Below, piece by piece: positions 21,454 to 33,730 of a stretch of 64,000 nt of DNA. The DNA comes from Allomyces macrogynus ATCC 38327. Lineage: Eukaryota; Blastocladiomycota; Blastocladiomycetes; Blastocladiales; Blastocladiaceae. Position numbers and translations under genes: made by a program. Below the pieces are notes generated by a model that saw only the letters and a list, made by a program, of their open reading frames with translations, ran no database searches and was not told where the DNA came from. The DNA lies in assembly GCA_000151295.1 (NCBI GenBank), contig GG745336.1, positions 261,967-325,966 of the forward strand, written 5' to 3'. Within the stretch, counting starts at the first letter, position 1. The number at the start of each line of letters is the position of its first letter.

Positions 21454-22590
21454 TTACTCCTGCCACGACCCGACGCCCAGCGCATGGTGCAGCACTGCCA
21501 TGATCGTCCACTTGCGATTATGCGCCTCGCGGAACACGACCGACTCGCGGCCATAGAACACGGCGTCGTCCACCTCGTCGTTCTTGCGCGGCAAGCAGTG
21601 CAGGAACCGCCAGTGCGCCTTCGGCCCCGCAGCATGAATCAAGTCGCGCGTGACCTTGAACCCCTTGAACGCCTTGCGCCGCGCCGCGGCCTCGGCCTCC
21701 TGGCCCATCGACACCCAGCAGTCGGTGAACACAAAGTCGGCGCCACGGACCGCGTCAATCGGCGAGTGCGTGACCACGGGCATGCGCGCGGCCTCGGCAA
21801 CGATTGACGGCTTGGGCGTGTACCCGCGCGGCGCCGCGATCGTCGCGTTCAGCCCGACCTTGGCACAGGCCAGAACAAGCGAGTGGCAGACGTTGTTACC
21901 ATCGCCGACCCACGCGAGTTTCCGCCCGTGCAGCTTCGTCGGATCGAACCGCGTATCCGGTACCGTCCAATCGTCGGGCAACTGCGCGCCTGTGCCCAAA
22001 ATATCGTCAGCAACAACCGTCTCGTACATGGTCAACAGATCGGCGAGTGCCTGCGTCGGGTGGTAATCGTCGGAGAGCCCATTGATGACGGGAATACTCG
22101 CGTGCGTGCGCAGCGCCATCAAATCTCGGTGCGCATCGACGCGCGCAAAAATCCCGTCCACCATGCCCGACAGCACGGCGGCCGTGTCGCGCACCGACTC
22201 GTTGGCGCCCATTTGAATATCGGCCGAGGTCAGGAACAGCGCGTGCCCACCGAGCAGCGCCATGGCGGTTTCGGCTGCAACGCGCGTGCGCGTCGACCGC
22301 TTGGAGAAGATCATGGCGAGCGATTTGCCCTTGAGGGAGGGCTGCAACGTCCCGGCGCGCGCCTGCTGCTTGAATTTGAGCGCGGTTGAGAGAACTGAGG
22401 TCAGGTCGTTCGGGGTCATATCTTGCAGCGAGAGCAGGTGCGAGGGACCGCGCCCGAGCCCGGACGACGTTTGCGCGCGCGACGTGGAAAATGAGAATGA
22501 GGCAGCATGGAGGCCGAGCGCGATGGTCGCTGGGCGGTGCGCATGCGGGGCAACGTTGCGCGTGATCGCGGGAAGGGCAGCTTGGAGCAT
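21454..22590 (-). CDS. Ornithine carbamoyltransferase, mitochondrial
   Basis: Makes citrulline from ornithine and carbamoyl phosphate in arginine synthesis. A complete single-exon protein of 378 residues. About 45 N-terminal residues are Ala/Ser/Arg-rich and lack acids, as in a mitochondrial presequence. The carbamoyl-phosphate site FSKRSTRTRVA, the HPTQALADLLT motif, the WVGDGNN turn and the ornithine-side FLHCLPRKNDEVDD loop are all present, so the enzyme should be active. The start at the first ATG (22590) gives the presequence. The gene is divergent from the JMJD7-like gene, whose start is 515 bp away. Confidence 0.95.
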   Translation of the reverse strand: MLQAALPAITRNVAPHAHRPATIALGLHAASFSFSTSRAQTSSGLGRGPSHLLSLQDMTPNDLTSVLSTALKFKQQARAGTLQPSLKGKSLAMIFSKRSTRTRVAAETAMALLGGHALFLTSADIQMGANESVRDTAAVLSGMVDGIFARVDAHRDLMALRTHASIPVINGLSDDYHPTQALADLLTMYETVVADDILGTGAQLPDDWTVPDTRFDPTKLHGRKLAWVGDGNNVCHSLVLACAKVGLNATIAAPRGYTPKPSIVAEAARMPVVTHSPIDAVRGADFVFTDCWVSMGQEAEAAARRKAFKGFKVTRDLIHAAGPKAHWRFLHCLPRKNDEVDDAVFYGRESVVFREAHNRKWTIMAVLHHALGVGSWQE

Positions 22591-23105
22591 CGTTCGTTGG
22601 TTGGTCGCTTGGCTGGGTGCTGAAGAGATGTGTGCTGAGTGACAAACTCGAATCGGACTTGGGGCAGCGACAGGAGCGGGCGCGGCGCGCTTTTATACCG
22701 CGTCACGTCGAGATCGCTGCGAGCTGTTGGCCCACGGCGTTGGTCGGATGGAACTGGATGATCGTGTCGAGGCACAGATGATTGTGAAATGAGCGCGGCT
22801 GAGGTGTGACTCGAGCACGCAACTGACTGGGTGAACTGTGATGTGTTGGCCTGCGGGAAGCCGCGGCGGTACCGCCCGGCATCCTGGCCGCGACTTGTTC
22901 CAACCGTGCATGAGGAGGCGCACCGGCCGTGCGATCCGTGCAAGTGCACGGGCAGCACGGCGCGGCGGCCCATGATTATGATGTGGTTGCTGCTGCGCCA
23001 CGATCAAACACACCGCGCCGCTCTGTTGGACCAAGTCGTCTGCAAACCAGCGACGCTGATCAACGCACCGGCCGCAAGCAAGCTGCACGTACGACCCGCT
23101 GCACC
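22591..23105. promoter_or_regulatory. Divergent promoter region, ornithine carbamoyltransferase / JMJD7-like
   Basis: Spacer of 515 bp between two start codons on opposite strands. It must hold both promoters and 5' leaders. I see no gene in it and claim no specific motif. Confidence 0.35.
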
Positions 23106-24365
23106 ATGACGAGCGCACCGCGCATCAGCGCCCGACATCGTGCCGATGCGCTGCCACCACGTCTCGATCCGCGCCGTGTCGAGGCCGCTTTGAGTCGCCT
23201 GGCCGAGACCACCCGCGACCTGACCTGCACGCCGACTTGCCCACGCATCGAGGGCACCCCAACCGCGCTCGAGTGTCTGCGATATGTTCGAGCCAACCGT
23301 CCCGTCATTTTCGCGGGGCTCGCCAAGGACTGGCCGGCGCTGCGCAAATGGACGACCGAGTCCCTTGCCAATGCGAGACCGAGTTCACCATTTCCATGAA
23401 GCCGACTGGGTAAATGATCGTGGTTTCTCGCAAGGTTCCAGACGATTCCAGATGGCCTGACCTTGATGTCTTGCCCCTGTGTCAAGCTACGCTGACGCGC
23501 CGCTCAACGACACCTACTTTGTCCAGCCGCACGACGCGCGCCGCCCCTTTTCCGAATGCCTCACACACCTCGACCGCACCGCGCGCTCGTGCGCCGGCGC
23601 CGCTGCACCCGAACCCCGTCCAGTCAGCCAATTTTGACGAGTCGTCCATGACTGTGATGTGCTCGACGCCCGTCGCCTCCGTGCAGACGCAAATCGGCAA
23701 CTGGACCGACCCCAACAAGTTTGGCACGGGCAACCCGCTCGCGGAGGACGTGCCAAAGGACCTCGCGTTTGCGACTGAGGCGCTTGGGCAAGAGTCGGAT
23801 GCCGTGAATTTGTGGATTGGCATGTCGGCCGCAGTCACGGCCGTGCACAAGGATCCCTACGAGAATTTGTACGCGGTGGTGTCCGGGACGAAAGCGTTCC
23901 GGCTGTATCCACCGGCGCGTGGCTCATGAAGGGTGCGTGTGCGTGGACGAGGTTGGACTGGAGCGATGTATCCGTGAGACTGACTCTGAATCGCTCGTTG
24001 CCACTAGAAAAGATGCTCCAGTCGGGCCGGTACGTGCCCGTCAACGACGACGACCTGACCGCGTTCCGCGTCGACCTCGACGGCATGAAGGTCCCGACAT
24101 TGACGAGCGCGCGTCGTGGATGATCGCAGAAGTGCACGCAGGCGATGTGGTGCGTGTCCCGCCCTGCCTTCTTTGCGCACCGATTGTGCGTGGGTTCACG
24201 AATCTTCTCCACCGGGTCCAGCTCTACCTCCCCACGCTCTGGTTCCACTTGGTCGAGCAGTACCAGAACCCGACGCACGATGTGAACCCCTACGTCGTGG
24301 CCGTCAATTGGTGGTACGACATGGAGTATGGCAGCATGTTTGCGCATATCAACCTCGTGCGCTAG
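23106..24365 (+). CDS. JMJD7-like JmjC oxygenase/endopeptidase (frame breaks)
   Basis: Fe(II)/2-oxoglutarate JmjC protein of the JMJD7 group (in animals a lysyl hydroxylase of DRG GTPases). Recognisable blocks in order are RANRPVIFAGLAKDWPALRK, then after an intron (23410-23486) GYADAPLNDTYFVQP, then ATEALGQESDAVNLWIGMSA, the iron motif AVHKDPYENLYAVVSGTKAF, and AEVHAGDV spliced to LYLPTLWFHLVEQ and VAVNWWYDMEYGS. Two one-base breaks remain: near 23377 (LAN- to ETEFTISMKPTG) and near 24085-24090 (VDLDGMK to PDIDERASWM). One further exon join between about 23630 and 23690, and one around 23910-24010, are not resolved. The conserved motifs suggest assembly indels rather than decay, but a young pseudogene is possible. 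Confidence 0.75.
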
Positions 24366-25429
24366 CTTGGGATGCTGTTGCAGGGGACCAGCGTCGACTC
24401 GGATAGCGATGACGATGACGATGATGAGATTGTGTTGGAGCTGGAGCTCCCGACTGCAATGCGATACCTCAGTTGCTGATTCGGTTTGGTTCGTGAGCAA
24501 TTCGGTAGGATTTGTGGCACACGTGCTCTGTTCTACCTCTTTAGCAAGTCCTGGAGTTCACAGCTGTCTTGACATGAGCTCCAGGTAGGTGCTTGGCTTG
24601 TGCTGCTGCAACATGTCGTTTTTCAGCCTTGATGGTATTTTTTACTTTAAGCAGCGGAGAAACGCGGAAGCGAGTTCACTATTCACCAGAAAAAGTGCGT
24701 TTTTGTCACGCTGTTTGAGCAAATTGGGGAAAGTGGTGCATCTCATTTGCTTCCTTCTCATGCTTTGTGACAAGCATGCATGCATTCACATGAACCTTCT
24801 CCACCAGATCTCAATCGTCCCGCGTTTGAACTCAATTTGGTCAAACAATGCCCAACCCACAATGTGAACAAACCCTGACATTGCTGCCAGCTCATGACAC
24901 AAGAATGGGTATGGCAGCAGATTTGCACATCACTTTCCCTCATGGACGACAATTCAAAAGCACGCTCTTGTTGGCGCAACAACCATGGTGACGAAGCATT
25001 GTCAAGGGTGCCACTGCAAAAGCAGCTGTAGGAGAGTCTTCAGCTTGCCCTTTGTAGCCACTGCCTCAACCACAACCTCCAATGCCAAAACACATGCTGC
25101 ACAGACCTCAATTGTTTCACCACCGCCACTGCCCCCAAAGTTCCGTGATCTGTGAACGTAGGACAGTGGCAACATGAATTACATCATTTTCAGAGCAGCA
25201 AGCTTTGCAGGCTGATTTGGTCACTGCTGCCATGGGCGCTGTTGATACCTAGTGTTGGTGTTCTCACTGATGATTGGCGAGAGAGTGCTTGTCCATGGTG
25301 AGTGAAAGGGTTGGGAGTCTTGGTTGCTTTGTTCAAAATTCTGGGTGGGACTGGTTGTGGGCTGCCATTGTCAGGGAATCTGGGTCGTCCTGGTCGAAAA
25401 AACCTGCTCAAGTCCTCAGACGATTGCAT
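24366..25429. other. Gene-free, lower-GC stretch
   Basis: No coding sequence or RNA gene is supported. Composition is more AT-rich than the flanking core genes and resembles the decayed LRR sequence that follows. Confidence 0.4.
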
Positions 25430-26384
25430 CAATTTTGAAGGTTTCCTGGTTGCAACTCATGATTTGACACTTGACTTTGATGGTGCCCTGCATGCTACCC
25501 ACTTTTGCTTCATTCCTCTTGCACCAACACTCAACTCTCTTGACCTGCAGCTCTTCTGCAGGTCATCATCAAACAAAGAGGATGTTGCTCACTTGCTTGC
25601 ACAGCTTCCAGCATCACTCACACACCTGACACTGAGGTTGATATGGTTGGGCAGTACCATGGCGATTCAGACACTCACAGAGCACATGCCTATGCAGCTC
25701 ATGGTTCTCCAGCTCATTTCATGCAAGGCCATGCACTATGACCTCAATGTGCTTTCCCCCTGGGTGCCTGCCACTTTGTGCCAGCTCATCGTCAATGACA
25801 TGATCCCACAATGCTACCTGCATGCATCAGAAGTTGTTGAATCATGGCTCTTCACAGATCTGTCACATGTGTAGTGGTTCAAAGAGTTGCCCCTGGGCTT
25901 GTGCAACCTCAAATTGCTTGGCTTGACCATGACTTACTGTGCTGTCATGGGGTTGGTGGAGCACATGCCTGTTCACACGCACCACATGATGCGACTCATT
26001 GCCAAGGAGCAGTGTGTATTGGATATGGTGCTCATGCTGCTGTGCACCAAGTTGGATGTCAAACTGGGTGCCATTGGTCAGCTTTGTCTCAACATGCCTC
26101 CACCCCATTCTGTGCAATCAGATTCCACACACTTGCATACCTGCTTGCACTCATTGTATTGGTCCTGTCGCCTGCACCTTCTCCACCTCGCCAGTTGTAG
26201 CACCACTCGTCCAGGTCGCCATTGCAGTCCCCACTGCATGATCAGTTGCAAGAACACAACTTTGGAGTCCTCAGTTCTGACACAGTGGGCAGGGCTACTG
26301 AATGCCATTGCCATGGCAGTGCTCACTGACTCCAGCACGTGGCTGGTCCAGGAGCCCACCACTATGTTGTCACATGAATTGTAG
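25430..26384 (+). pseudogene. F-box-like/LRR family relic F (C-terminal repeats)
   Basis: From about 25455 the open frame reads LTLDFDGALHATHFCFIPLA, then VAHLLAQLPASLTHLTLRL and LTEHMPMQLMVLQLISCKAM. It aligns stepwise with the C-terminal half of intact copy C (LAPTLENLQ, LFPRLPQRLVSLKL, LAQHMPPGLVVLELSDCGLM). The frame ends at 25874. A second open frame from 25887 opens with MPLGLCNLKLLGLTMTY but then loses LRR character. No F-box part is found. This is an old 5'-truncated copy in AT-richer DNA. Confidence 0.6.
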
Positions 26385-26990
26385 GTTGAGTTGGAGCCAA
26401 TCCATGACATGGTGGTTGTGGTCGTGAGGGAGCACAAGGCGCCATTGGTGGTGCTCCACATTGTTGTCGTGTGGCTCATGGGCTAGATCAGCCAGGCGTG
26501 TGCATTGCAGGAGCCCATTGCCCTTGTCACCAGCATGGCACTGTTGTTATTGAACAGCCCAGTGGCAGCCTGCATGAGAAGATGTATTGCACGGTCCACA
26601 TGCTGCTGTGCAGGCATAGTTGAGGCTTGGTAAAAGTGTTTGGTATTTCCTGCTCTTATTTTTGTTGCCTTGATGATTCTCATGCCTTAGTTCTTGGAGC
26701 ATGTGTCAATGAGGTAGATTTACATTAACCTTCTCTATGTTTGTGCAAAAGCGTGCATTCACGGCAATCAAATGAGCGAAAGAACCAGATTCCTTCCTCA
26801 GCTTCCACATAAATATCCTCACACAAAGCAACACATGGATCAAGTTCATCTGCTTGATGCTCATCACAGCACTTCTGCATGTGCGGATCGCCACATTCGT
26901 GACCACAGAGCCGTACCAATCTCTGGACACTGTGGAGGCAAGAAATAGTCGACGGCAAATCGAGCCAATTTCATGACTTTTGCCAGGCGC

Positions 26991-27020
26991 CAAGGATGCC
27001 CAAGGATGCCCAAGGATGCC
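26991..27020 (+). repeat. (CAAGGATGCC)3 tandem decamer
   Basis: Three perfect 10-bp units, about 230 bp upstream of the UPF0642-like gene. Nothing else is recognised between 26385 and 27246. Confidence 0.85.
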
Positions 27021-27246
27021 TGGTGCCACAGCAGTTCGCCGATCGAGACAACAGTCGGGCGCATCGCTACATGTCACGTGCAATTGCATGACCGCGTCAA
27101 CACACCCCTCACCCACTCATGCGGCTTCCTCGCCCGACTGCACTCTGGCAACAACATCGAATCCAGCACGACGTGCCCAGCAACCCACCGCACGCCGTCA
27201 GCACTCCCCGCACCCGCACCACCACCGCTGCAACTACTTCCCAACC

Positions 27247-27814
27247 ATGGCCAAATCGATCCGGTCCAAGTCGAAGCGCAAGTTCCGCGCCATCAAGCGC
27301 GAGGCCGTCTTCAAGCCCGTCGAGGACGTGCGCCTTGCTCGCGTCGTGCACCGGCTGCACAAGGACTCGGCTGTCGTTTCTGTCCCGGAACCGCCACCTG
27401 CCGAGAAGCTCTACTCGTTCTCGTTCAAGGAGGCCCTGATTGACGAGCCAGCACGGCAGGCGCGCGAGGCCGCCGAGGCGGCCAAGATGGAGGCCGAGCC
27501 GCAAGAGACGACTCCGGCGTTTGTCGACGAGGATTCGGCAGGGATGGAGGTCGATGGAGGTTCGTTTGTGCGCGCTCGACCAGCGTGCAGGCTTGGAAAT
27601 GGAAAACGAGGCGGGAAACGGGGCCCTGACGGATGGATGGTTTTACTGGCTTGTAGAAGGCGCAGAAAAAGCGGGGGCCGGCCGGTGCCCCAAGGACGTT
27701 CAAGGAAGGGCAAAGAAACGGGCGCCCAAGCCCATTCAAACCGGGTTCACGGGGGGGGGGTTTGTCGTGCGCAAGACCAAGTCGGGCAAGATTATCAAGT
27801 CGTTCAAGTGGTAG
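27247..27814 (+). CDS. UPF0642/LLPH-like nucleolar protein
   Basis: Homologue of the small basic LLPH/yeast YBL028C group, linked to 60S ribosome assembly and nucleolar or chromosomal RNA binding. Exons are 27247-27559 and 27657-27814, giving about 156 residues. The family start MAKSIRSKSKRKFRAIKRE is diagnostic. A middle acidic part (METDVD-like, here DSAGMEVDG) precedes the intron. The basic C-terminus ends RKTKSGKIIKSFKW. A run of nine G near 27750 within exon 2 encodes Gly residues and is a place where a base-count error could occur. The start codon has an A at -3 or similar context and the Met-Ala-Lys-Ser start fixes it. Confidence 0.85.
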
Positions 27815-28399
27815 GCGGACAACGCTGCGCTTTCTCTCGTTCTTGCGATTCTTCTCGGCGTGTATTTATGTTCCGGTTCCGTTCCTGTTGTGTTCCTGCC
27901 TTTCGCTTGCTTTCGGTTCGCTTGTTCCCGTTCGAAACCCGGTCCACTTGTCGATGGTGGACATGGTGGGGGTTCCTCGCCCCAGCTCTGTAAAATATAG
28001 GCCGTGCCGTCAACCCAGATTGGAAGCAGTTTCATGTCGCGGTCCGTGGAGGGCCAGCAGCTGTGCACCGACCCATTTCTGATGTTCAGATCGACGACGA
28101 CGGCCATCGCACACCCGTAAATGAATACCACTTCGCTCTCGTGATGGCTTCCGTATTGCCAACAGCTTCAGCAATCCTGTCCACCTGCTCTTGGCCCCCC
28201 CGATAAAGCAAGAAATGGTTGTCATATGTTTCAACTGGACGCGACGACACTACGAGACACAAAATCCACAGCGCGAACCTGGCGCGCACGCGGCGACCGA
28301 CCGACGGAGCACAAACGTCTTCCCACCAAGTAACAAAAAGAACGGCACGGGGTAACAAGAAACAAACCAACGCAAAAATTGAGACGAACTCAAACAACT

Positions 28400-31300
28400 T
28401 TACAGCAGGACGCCGGCAGGCACCATCCCGCCTGGCGGCGCCTCCTCCACCGCCTGCTGCTGCTGCCCGCCATCCTCGGCAGCCCTCTCCCACTCGCGCT
28501 GCAAGCTCATCACCAGCATCCGGAACGTATCCGCGTCGCCGGACTTGAACTTGAACGCCAAGCACGGGCCGAGCAGACCGAACCCAATCTTGGCGAGCTT
28601 CACGGAAAACACGGTCGGTTCCACGCCCGCGACCGACGGCGAGTGCTGGAACGTCGCCGCTTTCGTGAGCACGCCCTGGACCGCCGTCGTCGCGACCACC
28701 GCCAAGTGCATCGACCGTGCGAGCGTGCACAGCCGGCCGACGGGATCGCGGCCGGACGACGCGTCGGACGGCAGCGGGATCGCCATGGCACCGGCGAGTA
28801 GCGTGCGCAGCGGGCCTTTGCCGCGGCGGTCGTTTCCGCCGGCTGCGGTCGTCGCGGTCGTCGCGAGCGACATGCTCGTCGGCGTTGTCAGCAGGTGCTG
28901 CCGGTTCGGGCGTGCGGGTGACGGCGGCGGGCCGCGCAGACGCACGTTCATACCCGGCGCGATCGCCGCCGCTGCAGCCGGTGCCGGTGTCGGTACCGGG
29001 CACGCCGTCGTGGTGGGGTCGGCCGAATTCGTCGACCCGAGCCGCGACGACTCGTGCGGCCTGACATCCGTCGTCGCAACGGNNNNNNNNNNNNNNNNNN
29101 NNNNNNNNNNNNNNNNNNNNNNNNNNNNNNNNNNNNNNNNNNNNNNNNNNNNNNNNNNNNNNNNNNNNNNNNNNNNNNNNNNNNNNNNNNNNNNNNNNNN
29201 NNNNNNNNNNNNNNNNNNNNNNNNNNNNNNNNNNNNNNNNNNNNNNNNNNNNNNNNNNNNNNNNNNNNNNNNNNNNNNNNNNNNNNNNNNNNNNNNNNNN
29301 NNNNNNNNNNNNNNNNNNNNNNNNNNNNNNNNNNNNNNNNNNNNNNNNNNNNNNNNNNNNNNNNNNNNNNNNNNNNNNNNNNNNNNNNNNNNNNNNNNNN
29401 NNNNNNNNNNNNNNNNNNNNNNNNNNNNNNNNNNNNNNNNNNNNNNNNNNNNNNNNNNNNNNNNNNNNNNNNNNNNNNNNNNNNNNNNNNNNNNNNNNNN
29501 NNNNNNNNNNNNNNNNNNNNNNNNNNNNNNNNNNNNNNNNNNNNNNNNNNNNNNNNNNNNNNNNNNNNNNNNNNNNNNNNNNNNNNNNNNNNNNNNNNNN
29601 NNNNNNNNNNNNNNNNNNNNNNNNNNNNNNNNNNNNNNNNNNNNNNNNNNNNNNNNNNNNNNNNNNNNNNNNNNNNNNNNNNNNNNNNNNNNNNNNNNNN
29701 NNNNNNNNNNNNNNNNNNNNNNNNNNNNNNNNNNNNNNNNNNNNNNNNNNNNNNNNNNNNNNNNNNNNNNNNNNNNNNNNNNNNNNNNNNNNNNNNNNNN
29801 NNNNNNNNNNNNNNNNNNNNNNNNNNNNNNNNNNNNNNNNNNNNNNNNNNNNNNNNNNNNNNNNNNNNNNNNNNNNNNNNNNNNNGACTCGTCGAGCGAC
29901 GCCGGGTCACGGGTCAGCCGCCGCGGAATCCCCACGGCCTCGGCGTGGATCCGGTCGAGCCACTCGAGCGTCAGCACGTAGAGCGAGTGCAGGTGCGAGT
30001 GCGGTCCGGCAAGACCGCGAGAAGGTGGTGTTCCGGCACGTGCGTGATGTTGACCAAGAGGTCGATCGTGTCGCGGTGACTCGGGCCCAGTGCGGCCGCG
30101 GCGGCGGCGTAGGAAGCCGGGTCGTGGACGGGCGCGCCGCTAAACAGCGTGTGCAAAGCGTGCAGCCGCGCGGTGCGGTTCGGCACGTAGCTTGGCCTCG
30201 GCGGTTGCGGCGACCCAAGTGCCGCACCCGTAAACCACGGATGCGACTTGATGCCGGCAATTGTGATCCGGCGCGCCGGGTCAGTGCAGAGGATGCGCTT
30301 GAGCAAGTCGACGAGCGACGGCGACAGGTGCGATGGGAATGCGAGGTCGCCGGCGCGGATCTTGGCGTGGAGCGCGGGCAGCGACGGCGCGTCAAAGGGT
30401 ACGCGAGCGCAGACGAGCACGTAGAGGATGACGCCAAACGACCAGACGTCGGTCGGTGGAGCGTGGTAGGGCTGTGCCGAGAGCAGCTCGGGCGACGCAA
30501 AATAGAGAGACCCGCAAAATGTGTGCAGCAGCGAGTCGCGGTCGAAAAAGTTGCACAGGCCAAAGTCGATCAACTTGATCTTACCCTTCTTGTCGAGAAG
30601 AATGTTTTCAATCTTCAAGTCGCGGTGCACAATGTGATGCTCGTGGCAGTACTCTGTGGTGGACGCGTCAGCAGCCTTGGAGTGAGTTCCAAGGATGGCG
30701 TCGTGGAGAGAACAGAATAGAAGCGGAAGCACGAAGGAGGAAACGCGCGAGAAACGCACCGATCGCACTGAGGATCATTTGAGCAAACGACACGGCCTTG
30801 AGCTCCGGTAACCGGCCGTTGGCGACAATGTAGTCGAGCAGCTGGCCGCCGTTGACGAATTCCATGAAAAAGTAGAAGTGCGTCGGGGTCACAATCGCGT
30901 CGTAGAGCTGGGCAATATCTGGAAAAGAAGACCAGGGAGTGGTGAGCAAACAGAACCAAACTTTACCGGGAAGAAGAGTCAGCTAGCCGCAGCAAGCACG
31001 TACGCGGGTGGTCGAGCAAAAACATGACCGAGGCCTCGCGCAAAATGCGCGCTTCGGCCGACTGGTCGTCCTCGGCCGTAGCAATGCTTTTCCGCGCGAC
31101 GATCTTGACGGCATACTGTTTGCACGACAAGGCAAACTGAGCGTCAGCTTTTCCAAACAGCTTTCACGACCGACCATTCTCGCCACGTCACTGAGCACAA
31201 CGTACCTTTCGCCCGTGGTCGTCCATGGCCAGCTTGACTTTGCCCATACTCCCTTGGCCAAGCGTGCGTCCGAGCGTGTACCGGTCGAGCCTTGTGACGC

Positions 31301-31559
31301 CGTGGCGCTTGCCGCTTGTCGCATTGCTGCTGCCCGTCGACGCTTTCCCATCCGTTACGGCGGCCGGGTCTGGCGTGTAGGTGAGCATTCCGTGGCGGAA
31401 AAACGGGTGTTCCCACTGGCCCGCGGCTAAGTCGTGCGTCGCGACTGGCTGGTTTGCGGGCATCGTCGGCTCGGGCTCGGGGACGGCGGGCGTCGTCGCC
31501 AAGGGCGCGGTCATGGTGCTTGTGGTCATGGCGGATCTGTGAGAGACGATTGAAGGCAT
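28400..31559 (-). CDS. Kin1/PAR-1/MARK-type Ser/Thr protein kinase (contains N gap)
   Basis: Kinase of the Kin1/Kin2 polarity group, acting at the cell cortex. Minus-strand exons are 31559-31206, 31136-31004, 30918-30760 and 30653-28400. The joins give DHPHIAQLYDAIV and SAIEYCHEHHIVHRDLK. Catalytic parts are LGQGSMGKV (Gly loop), YAVKIVARK (Lys), HRDLKIENILL, IDFGLCNFF and the activation segment THTFCGSLYFASPELL-type sequence HTFCGSLYFASPELL. After the kinase domain the frame jumps by one base near 29990-30010 (LLAVL to PHSHLHSLYVLTLEWLDR). The gap of N follows. The C-terminus has a KA1-like region (VFSVKLAKIGFGLLGPCLAF, then ADTFRMLVMSLQREWERA) that in the family binds membrane phospholipids. 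An alternative start Met is at 31529. Confidence 0.88.
29083..29885. other. Assembly gap (N)
   Basis: 803 undetermined bases inside the linker of the Kin1-type kinase gene. Confidence 1.
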
Positions 31560-32739
31560 CCGACGTCAGCCGATGGAAAGAGAGAGTTGTGGCCCCAGCG
31601 GATTGGCGCCCCGTATTGGCCAGAGCAAGACATACCACCGGCAAGGTAATCGATGGGGCGGGGCTGCTGGATCAACCTGGCAAGCGCGGCGTCGGTGCGC
31701 GATTCGAGGTGACGGCAAGTGTGCTGCCGGAGCAAATATTGGCAGAAAACGTGGCGCGCGCCTCGTCTGGCCGATGGTCGTCGAGAATCGTAGCAAGTGA
31801 TGGCAGTACGGCCGGCTCGATGGATGCCAATTCGTGGAGAGGGGGCGGCGCAAAGTGGACGGCGAACGAGCAGGCGTCGCGCACGGTCGGTTCGAGAGCA
31901 AGAAGAGGACGGCAACACCGAAGTGGTGGTTGGTTGGTTGGAGCAAGCGGTCGCGGCGCAGCGGACAACGGCCAAAGCGTTGCAGGATGACGTTCTACAC
32001 CCGTTGTTGATCGTTGATGGTGGTGGTCGCTCGTCCCGAGCACCGAGCACGAGCGTCAGCGTCGTCGTGTGGGGTGTGGTTGTGGCTGCGAAAGCGACAG
32101 TTGTCGTCGAGAAAGAGAGAGAGCGCCGGTGTTGTCAGGCCACTGGCACCGACTGCCGCTGATCCATGGTCCGTGCGCCTTGGAGCGGCGCGGCGCGGGG
32201 CTGTCCCTCCCGGGGCAGGCGCAAGACCGTAATGGTGCGTGCAAATTGCGTTTGAGTGGGCAGGTGAGGAGGAGTAATGCGGGGTGTGCACGGCATGACC
32301 AGAGCGGTGCCCACCAAAGTTACGTGCTGTGGCAGCGGTTCAGCGTTCAAGGCTTGCCCTCATGGCCCAATGCACCCGCACCGCTCAAAAACCTTCGACC
32401 TTCCCTCACGACGCTGATGGCGTGCGCGTGGATGCCGTGCGCGTGTCGGTTTTCATTGTCCAGCCGGCACGCGTTCTCCTGTGCGACACGCTCGCGATGA
32501 AGATTCATCCCAGCCCACGATGGCGAGGAAGTGTCCCTGACGGTTCACAACGCTGACTTCGCGCGCGTGGACGGGGGCGCACACTCTCTTTCGCGTTGGT
32601 GCGGTTGAGTTGTTCCCGCACGCGCGCCGTGCTCACGGCTCTTCCCGCAAGCGAATGAATCAAAAAATGGTCCATGTTCACATCAAGCACCACAAGCGGG
32701 TACACGACCCGACCCCACCGCACCACGGCGGCAGCCAAC
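31560..32739. other. Long intergenic stretch, no gene seen
   Basis: About 1.2 kb between the kinase start and the end of the eIF5A gene. The small open frames here lack any family motif. It should hold the kinase promoter and 5' leader and the eIF5A 3' region. Confidence 0.5.
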
Positions 32740-33219
32740 TTACGACGAGCCCTTGGGCGCCTCCTTGTACTGGATGCAGGCCTCCTCGCCCATGGCGGCG
32801 ATGATCGTGACAAGCAGCTCCTTGCCCTCCTCAAACTCGGCCGTGAGCTTGGCGCCGAGGTCGCCCTCGGGCACCTTGACGTCGTCCTTGGTGTTGCCCG
32901 AATCGTCCATGAGGTTGAGGTAGCCCTCGTCAATGTTGATGAGCGAGTACTCGTTGCGCGAGACGTGCGGCACGTCCATGTTGTGCGTCGACGGCGACAC
33001 GTCCTCGAGCTTCTTGCCCGTGAAAATGTCGATGGCCGTCAGGTTCACCTTGGCGTGGCCGTGCTTGCCCGTCTTGGACGTCGACATGTCGACAATCTTG
33101 CAGGGACGGCCCTTGATCACGACGTGGCCGTTCTTGCGCAGCGCCGAGCACTGCATCGGGTAGGTCAGCGACGCGCCGGCACCGGCCGAGAAGTCGTGGT
33201 CGTGCTCAGTGTCGGACAT
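32740..33219 (-). CDS. Translation initiation factor eIF5A
   Basis: Hypusine-containing factor that promotes elongation and termination by binding the ribosomal E site. A single exon of 159 residues, the normal size. The hypusination loop [20 protein letters not shown] is intact; the modified lysine is Lys52 (GK-HGHAK). The N-terminal SH3-like domain opens with [19 protein letters not shown], and the C-terminal OB domain has [19 protein letters not shown] and [13 protein letters not shown]. The start [10 protein letters not shown] fits the family's short acidic lead. Expected to be highly expressed. Confidence 0.97.
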   Translation of the reverse strand: MSDTEHDHDFSAGAGASLTYPMQCSALRKNGHVVIKGRPCKIVDMSTSKTGKHGHAKVNLTAIDIFTGKKLEDVSPSTHNMDVPHVSRNEYSLINIDEGYLNLMDDSGNTKDDVKVPEGDLGAKLTAEFEEGKELLVTIIAAMGEEACIQYKEAPKGSS

Positions 33220-33730
33220 GGTGGCAGATCTGAACGAGCGAGGACAGGAAGAGCGTAAGCAAACAGTGGACTCGTGGTCGAGCTGCTGGCGACGTCAGGC
33301 ATGGAGGCACGCGCATGCCATGGCCATGCCAGTTGCGGCAGCGACGCTGGCTCCTCTGCGGCGAGCGCGTCGGGCAGGCAGGCGCGTGGTCGACATGGAA
33401 GGGCACGGCATCGGCTCGAACATGCTGGCGATTCGTGGTGCGGGGCGACGTACACTCGGCAAAGGGTTGGCGGGCAAGAGAGAGAACGAGCGGTAGGTGC
33501 GGTGGCGTCGGGTCGTTGGCGGTGCGCGCATGGGCAGCGCGAAATGCAAGCGAGCGAGAACTCCGCCCGCGCGGCCAAATCACGCCTTATCATCTGACTG
33601 GTTGCCATGTTCGCCTCGCCTCTCGTCTTCTATTCTTGCGCCTGCAACAGAGCGCAAGAGAAAGCAACGTGCTCTCACATTCATCAAATGCCCCGGCGCG
33701 TCAATAACACGAGCGCTACCGATCCGCCCC
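33220..33730. other. eIF5A upstream region, no gene seen
   Basis: About 510 bp between the eIF5A start and the 3' end of the PHYHD1-like gene. The open frames on both strands carry no recognisable motif. It should include the eIF5A promoter. Confidence 0.45.

Noticed and set aside
28545..30079. Long open frames running through the N block
   Set aside because: They are open only because N bases contain no stops.
33209..33597. Small plus-strand frames upstream of eIF5A
   Set aside because: No motif, overlapping frames on both strands, and the position is where the eIF5A leader and promoter should be.
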